A DNA stretch of 64,000 nt, taken from NCBI GenBank assembly GCA_043513815.1, contig CP121313.1, positions 4,092,001 through 4,156,000 on the forward strand. Reading direction: 5' to 3'. Of the stretch, positions 1 to 8,549 are shown in pieces (the stretch's first letter is position 1; every line of letters starts with the position of its first letter). The position numbers and the translations under genes are program-made. The stretch is from JANQIO01 sp043513815. Its GTDB lineage: Bacteria; Pseudomonadota; Gammaproteobacteria; Pseudomonadales; Halieaceae. The notes under the pieces are model-generated. The model worked only from the letters and a program-made list of their open reading frames with translations. It was not told the DNA's origin and made no database searches.

Positions 1-364
1 AGCCCACCAGACCGCCATGAAATATCGGCAGATCCTCGAGTTGTGGTACGCGAAAGCGCTGACTGAATTCATCGACGAAAGCCAGCGGGTCTTCCACCTG
101 TTCCGTGTGCGTGGTGGTCTCGCCGTCGATCAGGCTGACCTGGTAGCCGCGCACCTCAAGCCGCTGCCGACAGGGCAGGCCAATGATGGAGTAACGACCC
201 CATTTTTCCCCACCTTGCACGGACTCCAGGAGGAACGACCAGGGCCCATCGGCCAGCTTGCGATAGGCGCTCAGCGGGGTTTCAGTATCGGCGAGTACTT
301 CGCGACTAACCGGTATGCGGTTGTAGTCCTGCGCCGCCAGGTCGGCGAATTGTTGCGGGGTCAT
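1..364 (-). CDS. trpE: Anthranilate synthase component I, N-terminal part (runs off window)
   Basis: The minus-strand frame starting at ATG 364 reads MTPQQFADLAAQDYNRIPVS and continues with PWSFLLESVQGGEKWGRYSI, the typical TrpE N-terminal domain including the LLES segment that forms part of the tryptophan feedback site. TrpE with its TrpG partner converts chorismate and glutamine to anthranilate, the first committed step of tryptophan synthesis. Only about 121 codons lie in the window; the catalytic chorismate-binding domain is beyond the left edge. It lies downstream of rpe with no gph gene between, and a leader region with a Trp-containing peptide precedes it (see 427-462), so tryptophan-controlled attenuation is likely. 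Confidence 0.9.
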   Translation of the reverse strand, partial: MTPQQFADLAAQDYNRIPVSREVLADTETPLSAYRKLADGPWSFLLESVQGGEKWGRYSIIGLPCRQRLEVRGYQVSLIDGETTTHTEQVEDPLAFVDEFSQRFRVPQLEDLPIFHGGLVG

Positions 365-390
365 GTGACATCCTTGGAGACAGAAAAGGG

Positions 391-422
391 AAAAAGCGCG
401 CAGACACGGCCCTCAGGCCGTG
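391..422 (-). terminator. Attenuator-like hairpin upstream of trpE
   Basis: On the minus strand a perfect 7-bp GC-rich stem, CACGGCC/GGCCGTG (422-416 with 411-405), is followed after a short GC stretch by five T at 395-391, just before the trpE start. It comes right after a leader peptide with two Trp codons. An upstream hairpin, CCGTCGCC/GGCGATGG, covers those Trp codons, and a third, GGGCAT/ATGCCC, covers the leader start codons. This is the order expected for ribosome-mediated attenuation. The T-run is 9 bases from the stem, so termination strength is uncertain. Confidence 0.5.
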
Positions 423-426
423 CCGA

Positions 427-462
427 TTACCATCGCCAGCGGGCGACGGGGGGCATTGTCAT
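427..462 (-). CDS. Putative trp leader peptide MTMPPVARWRW
   Basis: A minus-strand mini-ORF starting at ATG 462 (or in-frame ATG 456) encodes MTMPPVARWRW and stops at TAA 429-427. Two of its last three codons are Trp (TGG), far above background, and it sits 65 bases upstream of trpE and just ahead of a hairpin followed by a T-run. Trp-rich leader peptides controlling trpE by attenuation are established in enteric bacteria and reported for pseudomonads. An AGGA lies about 12 bases upstream of the first ATG. The role is inferred from layout and composition. Confidence 0.55.
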   Translation of the reverse strand: MTMPPVARWRW

Positions 463-517
463 GCCCAGGCTAGTTCCTGCTGCTCGCACAGCGATCTCCA
501 GGATGAGAAGGACAGAT

Positions 518-545
518 ATTGTACCTGAGCGATGTGCTCACGCAA
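518..545 (-). promoter_or_regulatory. Predicted sigma-70 promoter for the trpE leader
   Basis: The minus strand shows TTGCGT (545-540), a 16-base spacer and TACAAT (523-518). The -35 box overlaps the last codons of rpe. Transcription would start near 511 and run through the leader peptide into trpE. Confidence 0.5.
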
Positions 546-1209
546 CGGCTGCCAGCTGCGCGCGCATGGCGGCGATCACCTCGGCGTAGTCGGGCGCATT
601 GAAGATCGCGGAGCCCGCTACAAAGGTGTCGGCGCCGGCCTCGGCAATCTCGCGAATATTCTTTGCCGAAACGCCGCCATCGATTTCTAGGCGAATATCC
701 AGGCCACTTTCATCGATCAGCGCACGCGCCTCGCGCAACTTGTCGAGGGCTGAGCGGATAAACGACTGGCCACCGAAGCCGGGATTTACCGACATCAGTA
801 GCACCATATCGACCCTGTCCATCACATAGCGCAGGGGCTCGAGACTGGCCGCCGGATTGAACACCAGACCGGCCTTGCAGCCCGCGTCGCGAATCATCTG
901 CAGGGAGCGATCGACATGAATCGACGCGTCCGGGTGGAAGGTGATGTAGCTGGCACCGGCCGCCGCGAAGTCCTCGATCAGGCGATCCACCGGCGACACC
1001 ATCAGGTGCACATCAATGGGCGCAGTCACCCCGTGACTTCGCAGCGCCTTGCAGACCATCGGGCCAATGGTCAGGTTGGGGACGTAGTGGTTATCCATGA
1101 CATCGAAATGAACGATATCGGCGCCCGCCGCCAGCACGTTATCGACCTCTTCACCCAGGCGGGCGAAGTCAGCGGAGAGAATGGACGGGGCTATCAGGTA
1201 GTCGCGCAT
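538..1209 (-). CDS. rpe: Ribulose-phosphate 3-epimerase
   Basis: A 223-residue TIM-barrel protein interconverting ribulose 5-phosphate and xylulose 5-phosphate in the pentose phosphate pathway. Family motifs are clear: APSILSADFARLGEE at the N-terminus, HFDVMDNHYVPN with metal-binding His and catalytic Asp, VHLMV, MSVNPGFGGQ (phosphate-binding loop) and EIDGGV with the second catalytic Asp. Length matches the family. It precedes trpE on the same strand, as in many gammaproteobacteria, although the usual phosphoglycolate phosphatase gene gph between them is absent. Confidence 0.97.
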   Translation of the reverse strand: MRDYLIAPSILSADFARLGEEVDNVLAAGADIVHFDVMDNHYVPNLTIGPMVCKALRSHGVTAPIDVHLMVSPVDRLIEDFAAAGASYITFHPDASIHVDRSLQMIRDAGCKAGLVFNPAASLEPLRYVMDRVDMVLLMSVNPGFGGQSFIRSALDKLREARALIDESGLDIRLEIDGGVSAKNIREIAEAGADTFVAGSAIFNAPDYAEVIAAMRAQLAAVA

Positions 1210-1238
1210 GGGCGGGTCTCACACGGAAAGGCGGCATT

Positions 1239-1907
1239 CTAATGGATGGCCAGCCGCGCATCCAGCGCCTCCAGTCGCTCCGGGGTACCGACATCTTCCC
1301 AGTCTCCGGAGTAATGCTCTCCTCGCAGCACACCGGCCGCGATAGCCTGCTCCAGTAACGGCAACAGCGGTCGTGCGCCAGGCTCACAGCCACCAAACAT
1401 GGCCGGACTGTAGACGCCCAGTCCACTGTAGGTGAAGCGATCCCCCGCCCTGCGATCCAAAAGCCCGCTGCGGGCCAGGTGAAAATCCCCCTGCGGGTGC
1501 TGGGGCGGGTTGTCGACCAGCACCAGGTGTGCGCCGGCTTCCGGCGGGTCCACTGCCAGCAGGTTGGCAAAGGGGTAGTCGGTCCAGATATCGCCGTTGA
1601 CCACCGCAAAGGGCGCATCGCCCAGCAGGGACAGGGCCTGCACGATACCGCCGGCGGTTTCCAACGGTGCCTGCTCCCGCGACCAACTGACCTGATCGCC
1701 CCAGGGCGAGGCCCGCAGCCGCTCCACGATCTGCTCACCAAGCCAGGAAACATTGACCACCAGGCCTTCAAAACCGGCCGCCAGCAGGCGCTCGACGTGG
1801 TACTCGATAAGGGGTTTACCGCCCACTTCCAGCAGCGGTTTTGGCGTATGCTCGGTGAGCGGGCGCATGCGTTCGCCACGGCCCGCCGCCAGGATCATGG
1901 CCTTCAC
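1239..1907 (-). CDS. murU: N-acetylmuramate alpha-1-phosphate uridylyltransferase
   Basis: A 222-residue sugar-1-phosphate nucleotidyltransferase with the signature AAGRGERMRPLTEHTPKPLL at the N-terminus and the metal-binding NGDIWTDY motif. Its start overlaps the 3' end of the amgK-type kinase by 4 bases, so the two are translationally coupled. In pseudomonads this pair forms the cell-wall salvage route that turns N-acetylmuramic acid into UDP-MurNAc, bypassing de novo synthesis and fosfomycin. The specific assignment rests on the kinase neighbour; by sequence alone it could only be called a small NTP transferase. Confidence 0.85.
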   Translation of the reverse strand: MKAMILAAGRGERMRPLTEHTPKPLLEVGGKPLIEYHVERLLAAGFEGLVVNVSWLGEQIVERLRASPWGDQVSWSREQAPLETAGGIVQALSLLGDAPFAVVNGDIWTDYPFANLLAVDPPEAGAHLVLVDNPPQHPQGDFHLARSGLLDRRAGDRFTYSGLGVYSPAMFGGCEPGARPLLPLLEQAIAAGVLRGEHYSGDWEDVGTPERLEALDARLAIH

Positions 1908-2929
1908 GGTGCAGTACCCCCCCAGTCAACCGAGGCGACGGCGGGCTCAATGCGGTCCTGCCACCAGCCTGCGAACTCGCCCAGCGCCTCGTAGCGCGGC
2001 AGTACCTCGCCGATGTAATGCAGCACCAGGGGGATGTCCTTGAGATAGCCCGGTTTCTGGTCGCGCAGCGCGAGTCGGGTGAAATTGCCCAGCACCTTGA
2101 TATGCCGGTGCAGGCCAATCCAGTCGAACCAGCGCAGAAAGGTGTCTTCGTTGTCGCCTGCGAAACGCCCGGTGTCCAGCAGGCCTCCGCGAAAAGCCAG
2201 GGCCCAACGACGAACCTGAGCCGGGGGCCAGCGCAGGTAGCAGTCTTTTAACAGCGAAACGAGGTCGTAGCAGAGCGGCCCAACCACCGCATCCTGAAAA
2301 TCGATCAGCCCGAGCCCACCGTCGGGCTTCATCAGCAGGTTGCGGCACATGTAGTCCCGATACACCAGCACCTGGGGCTGGCTGACCGCATCGGCGATCA
2401 GGCACTGGCCCAGTCCCTCGATCGCTGCCAGCTCGCCGGGCGCCAGCTCCAGGCAGAGAAAGGCTTCACAGAACCACTGCCGGAAACGGCTGAATTCCTC
2501 TGCCAGCAGGGCCTCATCATAGGCGGGAAGCGGCGCATCGGACACGTCCACTGCCTGCAATTGCAGCAGCAGGTCCAGGGCCCCCAGGTAATCCTCTGGC
2601 GGTTGGGCCAGGTCCAGCGCGTCCTGCAGGTGCCGATTCCCGAAGTCTTCCAGCAGCAACCAGCCGCGCTGAATGTCATGGGACAACAAAGCTGGCACCG
2701 GGAGCCCGGCGCCCGCCAGCAGGGCCTGCACTGACACGAACTCTGCGTTCTTCTCCGTGGCGGGGGGCGAATCCGCACAGATAAAGCTCTGCTCGCCGGT
2801 GCGCATGCGGAAATAGCGGCGTGCGCTGGCATCGCCGGTCACTGCCTCCCAGCCCACCTGCCCCGCGTCTACCGTCAGCGCACTGGCGGCCCAGCGCCTC
2901 AGTTCGGCTTGCCTGGCATCCATTAGCAC
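1904..2929 (-). CDS. amgK: N-acetylmuramate/N-acetylglucosamine anomeric kinase
   Basis: A 341-residue aminoglycoside-phosphotransferase-fold kinase. VYRDYMCRNLLM corresponds to the Brenner-type catalytic loop (usually HxDxxxxN, here RDYxxxN), followed by LIDFQDAVVGPLCYDL with the metal-binding Asp. It phosphorylates MurNAc (and GlcNAc) at C1 for MurU. It reads into murU with a 4-base overlap. The gene is divergent from lptD, with about 70 bases between the annotated start and the longest lptD frame. Confidence 0.87.
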   Translation of the reverse strand: MLMDARQAELRRWAASALTVDAGQVGWEAVTGDASARRYFRMRTGEQSFICADSPPATEKNAEFVSVQALLAGAGLPVPALLSHDIQRGWLLLEDFGNRHLQDALDLAQPPEDYLGALDLLLQLQAVDVSDAPLPAYDEALLAEEFSRFRQWFCEAFLCLELAPGELAAIEGLGQCLIADAVSQPQVLVYRDYMCRNLLMKPDGGLGLIDFQDAVVGPLCYDLVSLLKDCYLRWPPAQVRRWALAFRGGLLDTGRFAGDNEDTFLRWFDWIGLHRHIKVLGNFTRLALRDQKPGYLKDIPLVLHYIGEVLPRYEALGEFAGWWQDRIEPAVASVDWGGTAP

Positions 2930-3067
2930 GGGCGCGCCCCTCGAGAATGCATTATCATCCCGGTTCCTTCGAAACCCTCATTCAACCAATCGCGCAGCAC
3001 CATGACCAGGGACCGGCCACGCCGCACCTATAATCGTTTTGTTCGTCGCCTCCGTGACGTCAACCCA

Positions 3068-5458
3068 ATGCGCAGAGACCACTGGGGCAGCGCTGTGCTG
3101 TGCCTGATGGCCAGCCTCCTGACGCTGCACGCACAGGCGACCTTCGCCGACGATGTGCCCGGCGAGGATACCAGCCCGGTAGCGGACTCCGCCAACGATT
3201 GCGGCGCCTTTCCCTTCCTCGACTGGACTGGTGATGTTGAACAGACCGGTACCGCCGCCCTGCGCAGCCAACGCTGTCGCGGTAGCTACCGGGATCCTCT
3301 GGCGAACGTCGACACCTCCCGGGACCCGGCACTGGAAGACATCGAGGCCACCGCCGCGCGCTCGGAGCTGGAAGGTGACATGGTGCGGTTTTTTGGTGGG
3401 CTGGAAGCGCGCCAGGGCTATCGCGTCATTCGCGCCGCTGAGGGCGAGTACGACCGCGCCACCGGAACCGGCAGCCTGCTGGGCGACGTGGAAATTCGCG
3501 AGCCCGGATTGTTGCTTCGCGGCGCGACCGGCACTGTGGACAGCGCGACCGGTGAAGCGCGCCTCACCGCCAACCAGTTCGTGCTCCACGAGCAGCATTT
3601 ACGAGGCGGCGCCGACCTGGTGGTGCGTCGCGGCGATGGCATTATCGAACTCGACGACGGCTACTTCAGCTACTGCCCGCCACAGAACGACGGCTGGCAA
3701 CTGCAGGCCAGAGAGTTGGAGCTGGATATCGAAGAGGGCGTCGGCACCGCCCGCAACGCCAGGATCAAGCTGGGGGGAACCTCTGTTTTTTACACGCCGT
3801 ACCTCAGGTTCCCGCTGGACGACCGCCGCAAGTCAGGCTTTCTGTTTCCGGAAATCACCGACGATTCCAACGGCGGCCTGGATATTGCCACTCCCTACTA
3901 TTTCAACCTGGCCCCCAACTACGATGCGACCCTGACGCCGCGCTACATCATGGACCGCGGCCTGCTGACCGAGCTCGAGTTCCGCTACCTCTCACCCCAG
4001 GCGGGCTACTGGGAGCTTGGCGGCGCCTGGATCAGCGGTGACGACCAGTACCAGCAGGACGTCCCCGATGAAGACGGCGACCGCTGGCTCTCGGCGATCG
4101 AGCAGCGCGGCCTGTTCGATCAGCGCTGGCGTACCAATATCGATTTCACCAAGACCAGCGACGACGAGTACTTCAACGACATCGGCACCACCTCGCTGGA
4201 ACTCAAGCAATCGACCCACCTGTTGCAGGCTGGCCAGGTGGACTACCTCGGCGACAACTGGCTGACCACCTTGCGGCTGGAGGAGTTCCAGACTATCGCT
4301 CGCGACGTTGTGCGCGACCAGTACAGCAAACTGCCGCAGCTCAGCGTCCAGCGCACCGCCGCCAGCCAGGCCTTCAGCCCCAACCTGTTATGGCAGAGCG
4401 ACTACGCCTACTTCGACCACAATGACGAACCCACCGGCCACCGGCTCTATAACGAGATCGGGGCCAACTATCCGATGCAGTGGATCTGGGGCTTCCTGAC
4501 GCCCACCGCCAAGTATCGCCAGCTCAACTACGACCTCGATGAGGCGGTGATTTTCGACGGCGGTCCCGACGACGCCCCCGATGTGGGAGCGCCCATGGTC
4601 AGTCTCGACGGCGGGCTGTTTTTTGAACGCAGCACCCCCTGGGGCATGCAAACCCTCGAGCCCCGCATCTATTACCTGTGGTCGGATTTCGAAGAGCAGC
4701 AGGGCCTGCCTAGTTTCGACACCACCGAGCTGACGTTTACCTACAGCCAGCTGTTTCGGGAGACACGGTTTTCCGGGAATGACCGCATCGACGACTCCAA
4801 CCAGCTGTCATTCGGCCTCACCACACGCTTTATCGACCAGGACAGCGGCCGCGAAAAGCTGGCCGCCAGTGTCGGCCAGATCTATTACTTCGACGACCGC
4901 CAGGTCAACGTGGGGGCGGCAACGGCGGAAGATACCGAGGGCAGCTCCGCGATCGCCGCAGAATTTGCAGTATCGCCCAGCGAACAGTGGGAATTCCGCT
5001 CTGCCTGGCTGTGGAACACCGACGAGAACGAGATCGACCAGAGCACCTTCCAGGCGGGCTGGCGCGGGGACGGTGGCGCTATCGTCAATCTCGGCTACAG
5101 CTTCCGCCGCAACCGCACCACGGCCAATGATGGCCGGGATATCGACCAGCTGGATTTTTCCACCTACTACCCGTTCAGCAAGGAATGGCGGCTATTCCTG
5201 CGTTCACTGTACGACCTGGAGGAAAACGAACGGGTCAATGATATGGCCGGAATAGAGTACAATAGCTGCTGCTGGCGGGTGCGACTCGTCTACCAGCGTT
5301 ATATCGACCAGAACACGAACAGAGCCGCCATTGAACTGGTCGAATACGACAATGCAACCTATATCGAATTCCAGCTGAAGGGACTGGGCGGCGTTGGCAC
5401 CCGCGTCTCCGAACTGTTGGAAGAATTTATTCGAGGATACCAAGACAGTGATTTATAA
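3068..5458 (+). CDS. lptD: LPS-assembly outer-membrane protein LptD
   Basis: A 796-residue outer-membrane protein that, with lipoprotein LptE, inserts lipopolysaccharide into the outer leaflet. From ATG 3068 the protein begins MRRDHWGSAVLCLMASLLTL, a normal signal peptide cleaved near ATFA; the frame is open to an earlier ATG at 3002, but that would add 22 residues before the signal. An OstA/LptA-like periplasmic domain (about residues 75-200) precedes a long beta-barrel. Cysteines expected for the LptD disulfides are present near the N-terminus (DCG, QRC) and as NSCCW near the C-terminus. The end overlaps the start of surA. Confidence 0.93.
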   Translation: MRRDHWGSAVLCLMASLLTLHAQATFADDVPGEDTSPVADSANDCGAFPFLDWTGDVEQTGTAALRSQRCRGSYRDPLANVDTSRDPALEDIEATAARSELEGDMVRFFGGLEARQGYRVIRAAEGEYDRATGTGSLLGDVEIREPGLLLRGATGTVDSATGEARLTANQFVLHEQHLRGGADLVVRRGDGIIELDDGYFSYCPPQNDGWQLQARELELDIEEGVGTARNARIKLGGTSVFYTPYLRFPLDDRRKSGFLFPEITDDSNGGLDIATPYYFNLAPNYDATLTPRYIMDRGLLTELEFRYLSPQAGYWELGGAWISGDDQYQQDVPDEDGDRWLSAIEQRGLFDQRWRTNIDFTKTSDDEYFNDIGTTSLELKQSTHLLQAGQVDYLGDNWLTTLRLEEFQTIARDVVRDQYSKLPQLSVQRTAASQAFSPNLLWQSDYAYFDHNDEPTGHRLYNEIGANYPMQWIWGFLTPTAKYRQLNYDLDEAVIFDGGPDDAPDVGAPMVSLDGGLFFERSTPWGMQTLEPRIYYLWSDFEEQQGLPSFDTTELTFTYSQLFRETRFSGNDRIDDSNQLSFGLTTRFIDQDSGREKLAASVGQIYYFDDRQVNVGAATAEDTEGSSAIAAEFAVSPSEQWEFRSAWLWNTDENEIDQSTFQAGWRGDGGAIVNLGYSFRRNRTTANDGRDIDQLDFSTYYPFSKEWRLFLRSLYDLEENERVNDMAGIEYNSCCWRVRLVYQRYIDQNTNRAAIELVEYDNATYIEFQLKGLGGVGTRVSELLEEFIRGYQDSDL

Positions 5459-6740
5459 GCGTCTGACAGCAGCCCTGTGCGCAAGTTGGTGCCTGCTTTC
5501 GATGCTCGGCGTGCTGGCAGTGCCGGTCGCCATGGCACAAACCCAGGTTCTTGACTCGGTGGTCGCCATCGTCGAGGACGACGTAATCATGGCCAGCGAG
5601 CTACGCCGCCGGCTGGCCCTGGTGCAGCAGAGCATTCAGCGCTCGGGGCGCGAGGCACCGCCCCAGGACGTACTGGTGCGGGAGACACTGGACCGCCTGA
5701 TTCTCGAAAGCATACAGCTGCAGATGGGTCAGCGCGCCGGCGTGCGCATTAGCGACGCCCAGCTCAACGACTCTATCAGCAGGATTGCCGCCCGCAATGG
5801 CATGAACCTCGAACAGTTCCGCGTGCAGCTGGAATCCGAGGGGCGCTCCTACCAGGCCATGCGTGAAGATGTGCGCCGGGAGTTTGTTATCCAGCGCGTC
5901 CAGCAGGGCAACGTCAACCAACGCGTGCAGATCACCGACGAGGAGGTGGAGAACTTCCTGGAATCTGAGGAAGGCAAACAGCTTACCGCCGAGGAATATC
6001 ACCTGGTTCACGCCCTGTTGGCCGTCTCCAGTGACCCCGGCACTGCCGAGGACCAGGCCGCAGCGGAGCAGATCAATGCGCTGTATACCCGCATCGCCGC
6101 CGGCGAGAGCTTCGATGAGGTCGTGACCGGCAGTGGTCTGCCCTTCCAGGGTGGCGACCTGGGCTGGCGCGCCCGTGAAAACCTGCCCAGCCTGTTCGCC
6201 GATGTAGCACCGGGTCTCAAGGTCGGGGAAACCGCCGCTCCCATCCGCAGCGCCAGCGGCTACCACCTGGTCTTCCTGGCGGAGAAGCGCGGTGGCGAGA
6301 TGTTGGTGCAGCAGACCAAGGTACGCCACATCCTGCTCAAGCCTTCCGCTATTCGCAGCTCAGAGGAAACCCGCGAACTGGCCCGCCAGCTGCGGCAAGA
6401 CATCATCGGCGGGGAAGACTTCGGCGAGCTGGCACGAGAGTATTCTGAAGATATCGGTTCGGCCCAGGAGGGCGGCGATCTCGGCTGGACCACGCCAGGA
6501 CAGATGGTGCCGGAGTTTGAGAATATGATGAATTCCACCGAACTCAACAGTATCTCCCAGCCCTTCGAGAGCCAGTTTGGCTGGCATATCCTCGAAGTAC
6601 TGGAGAGGCGCCAGGAAGATCTCTCCAACATGGTTGTCAGCAACCGGGCCCGGGAAATGCTGCACCAGCGCAAATATCAGGAAGAGCTGGATGCATGGCT
6701 GCGGAAAATTCGCGACGAGGCCTTCATCGACATCAAGTAA
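5448..6740 (+). CDS. surA: Periplasmic chaperone/peptidyl-prolyl isomerase SurA
   Basis: A 430-residue periplasmic chaperone for outer-membrane proteins, including LptD encoded just upstream. I choose GTG 5448 because a GAGGA site lies at 5433-5437 and the protein then begins with a signal peptide (VIYKRLTAALCASWCLLSML) cleaved near AMA. The SurA N-terminal domain with LDSVVAIVEDDVI follows, then two parvulin domains (roughly residues 180-280, and 290-395 beginning VRHILLKPS). Length matches the family. It overlaps lptD by 11 bases and pdxA by one base, suggesting coupled translation. Confidence 0.95.
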   Translation: MIYKRLTAALCASWCLLSMLGVLAVPVAMAQTQVLDSVVAIVEDDVIMASELRRRLALVQQSIQRSGREAPPQDVLVRETLDRLILESIQLQMGQRAGVRISDAQLNDSISRIAARNGMNLEQFRVQLESEGRSYQAMREDVRREFVIQRVQQGNVNQRVQITDEEVENFLESEEGKQLTAEEYHLVHALLAVSSDPGTAEDQAAAEQINALYTRIAAGESFDEVVTGSGLPFQGGDLGWRARENLPSLFADVAPGLKVGETAAPIRSASGYHLVFLAEKRGGEMLVQQTKVRHILLKPSAIRSSEETRELARQLRQDIIGGEDFGELAREYSEDIGSAQEGGDLGWTTPGQMVPEFENMMNSTELNSISQPFESQFGWHILEVLERRQEDLSNMVVSNRAREMLHQRKYQEELDAWLRKIRDEAFIDIK

Positions 6741-7729
6741 TGCCTAGCCAGCGTATCGCCATCAGCTCCGGCGAACCCGCCGGCATCGGGCCGGACCTGC
6801 TGGTACAGCTGGCTCAACAGCCCCATGCCGATGAACTGGTGGCGCTGGCCGACCCGGCGTTGCTGGAAGCCCGTGCCAGGTTGCTCGAGCTGCCACTCAA
6901 GCTAAGCCCCTTCAATCCCTCGGCACGCCCACAGGCGCAGCCCGCGGGCAGCCTGCAGGTATTACCGGTCGCCCTGGCCAAGCCCGTCGAGCCCGGCCGG
7001 CTCGACGTGCTCAATGCACCTTACGTGCTGGAAATGCTGCGGCGCGGCTGTCAGGGCTGCCTGGACAGGGAGTTTGATGCTCTGGTCACAGCACCCGTGC
7101 AGAAGTCGATCATCAATGACGCCGGCATTGCCTTCTCGGGCCATACGGAATTCTTCGCCGAGGCCTGCCACACTGAACAGGTGGTCATGCTGCTGGCGGC
7201 AGGAAACCTGCGGGTGGCGCTGGCCACCACTCACCTGCCACTGTCCGCAGTACCGGGCGCCATCACCGCTCAAGGCCTACAGTCCATACTGCGGGTGCTG
7301 CACCATGACCTGCACAAGCGCTTCGCCATCGACGAACCGAGGATTGCGGTACTGGGCCTTAATCCACATGCCGGTGAAAGCGGGCACCTGGGGCGAGAAG
7401 AGATCGAGACCATTGCTCCGGTGTTGGAACAGCTACGCAGGGAGGGTATGGCACTGGTCGGTCCACTGCCCGCCGACACCGCCTTTACCCCGCGGGTGCT
7501 GGACGCCTGTGATGCCGTGCTCGCCATGTACCACGACCAGGGCTTGCCGGTACTGAAGTACGCGGGGTTCGGCAAGGCCGTAAACGTGACCCTGGGCCTG
7601 CCGATCATTCGCACCTCGGTGGACCACGGCACCGCCCTGGAACTGGCCGGGCGCGGCGGCGCCGACGTCGGCAGCCTGCGGGAAGCCCTTGCCCTGGCCA
7701 GCCACCTCGCTGGCAGTGGGCAACAATGA
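6740..7729 (+). CDS. pdxA: 4-hydroxythreonine-4-phosphate dehydrogenase
   Basis: A 329-residue NAD-dependent metalloenzyme of the DXP-dependent pyridoxal 5'-phosphate pathway, oxidising 4-phosphohydroxy-L-threonine. Motifs include SSGEPAGIGPDL at the N-terminus, the metal-binding His in SGHTEFFAE, NPHAGESGHLGREE and MYHDQGLPVLKY. ATG 6740 overlaps the surA stop codon and gives the family length exactly; a frame open to 6695 would only add translated surA sequence. Confidence 0.95.
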   Translation: MPSQRIAISSGEPAGIGPDLLVQLAQQPHADELVALADPALLEARARLLELPLKLSPFNPSARPQAQPAGSLQVLPVALAKPVEPGRLDVLNAPYVLEMLRRGCQGCLDREFDALVTAPVQKSIINDAGIAFSGHTEFFAEACHTEQVVMLLAAGNLRVALATTHLPLSAVPGAITAQGLQSILRVLHHDLHKRFAIDEPRIAVLGLNPHAGESGHLGREEIETIAPVLEQLRREGMALVGPLPADTAFTPRVLDACDAVLAMYHDQGLPVLKYAGFGKAVNVTLGLPIIRTSVDHGTALELAGRGGADVGSLREALALASHLAGSGQQ

Positions 7730-7742
7730 GCGCTTTGCTACC

Positions 7743-8528
7743 ATGAAAAACCACCAGCCCCGCAAGCGCTTCGGGCAGAACTTCCTGCACGACGCCGGCG
7801 TCATAGATCGCATCATCAGCAGTATTGCCCCCCGACCCGGGCAACATCTGGTGGAAATCGGCCCCGGCCAGGGCGCCCTGACCGAGGGACTGCTGGCCAG
7901 TGGCGCGCGACTGGACGTGGTGGAACTCGATCGCGACCTGGTGCCGCAACTGCAATCCCGCTTTGGCCACCAGGCACAGTTTCGCCTGCACCAGGGTGAT
8001 GCGCTCAAACTCGATTTCAGCACCCTCGCTGATGACAGCAAACTTCGCGTGGTCGGCAACCTGCCCTACAACATTTCCACGCCGCTGATTTTTCACCTGT
8101 TGTCCTTCGCCGGTCTCATCGAGGACATGCACTTCATGCTGCAGCGCGAGGTCGTCCAGCGCCTTGCCGCCGAGCCTGGCAACAAGTCCTGGGGCAAGCT
8201 GGGCGTGATGGCCCAGTACCACTGCGCGGTGGATGCCCTGTTCGACGTCGCGCCGGGTGCATTTCACCCGCCGCCCAAGGTAGTCTCCGCCATCGTCCGC
8301 CTGCGTCCGCGCGGCGCAGCGGTGGACGTGGACAGGGAACAACGCTTGCGACGCGTGGTCAGCGCGGCCTTCGCCCAGCGTCGAAAAACTCTGCGCAACA
8401 CCTTGCGCGATCTGGTTGACGTGCAACAATTGGAACAGCTCGGGATATCCCCGACCGCGAGGGCGGAAACTCTGACCCTGGAACAGTTCCTTGCCATCGC
8501 CGATGCGCTGGCTGCCAACAACGAGTAG
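7743..8528 (+). CDS. rsmA: 16S rRNA dimethyladenosine transferase
   Basis: A 261-residue SAM-dependent methyltransferase that dimethylates A1518 and A1519 of 16S rRNA. It starts MKNHQPRKRFGQNFLHD, has the SAM-binding VEIGPGQGALTEGLL and VVELDRDL segments and the catalytic NLPYNIS motif. The start at 7743 lies 13 bases after pdxA. The next gene is apaH directly; the apaG gene often found between the two is missing here. Confidence 0.95.
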   Translation: MKNHQPRKRFGQNFLHDAGVIDRIISSIAPRPGQHLVEIGPGQGALTEGLLASGARLDVVELDRDLVPQLQSRFGHQAQFRLHQGDALKLDFSTLADDSKLRVVGNLPYNISTPLIFHLLSFAGLIEDMHFMLQREVVQRLAAEPGNKSWGKLGVMAQYHCAVDALFDVAPGAFHPPPKVVSAIVRLRPRGAAVDVDREQRLRRVVSAAFAQRRKTLRNTLRDLVDVQQLEQLGISPTARAETLTLEQFLAIADALAANNE

Positions 8529-8549
8529 GCGACGACAACAAGACACGGT

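Noticed and set aside
17..589. 190-codon plus-strand frame at the left edge
   Set aside because: It is antisense to trpE and its leader; the TrpE reading is unambiguous.
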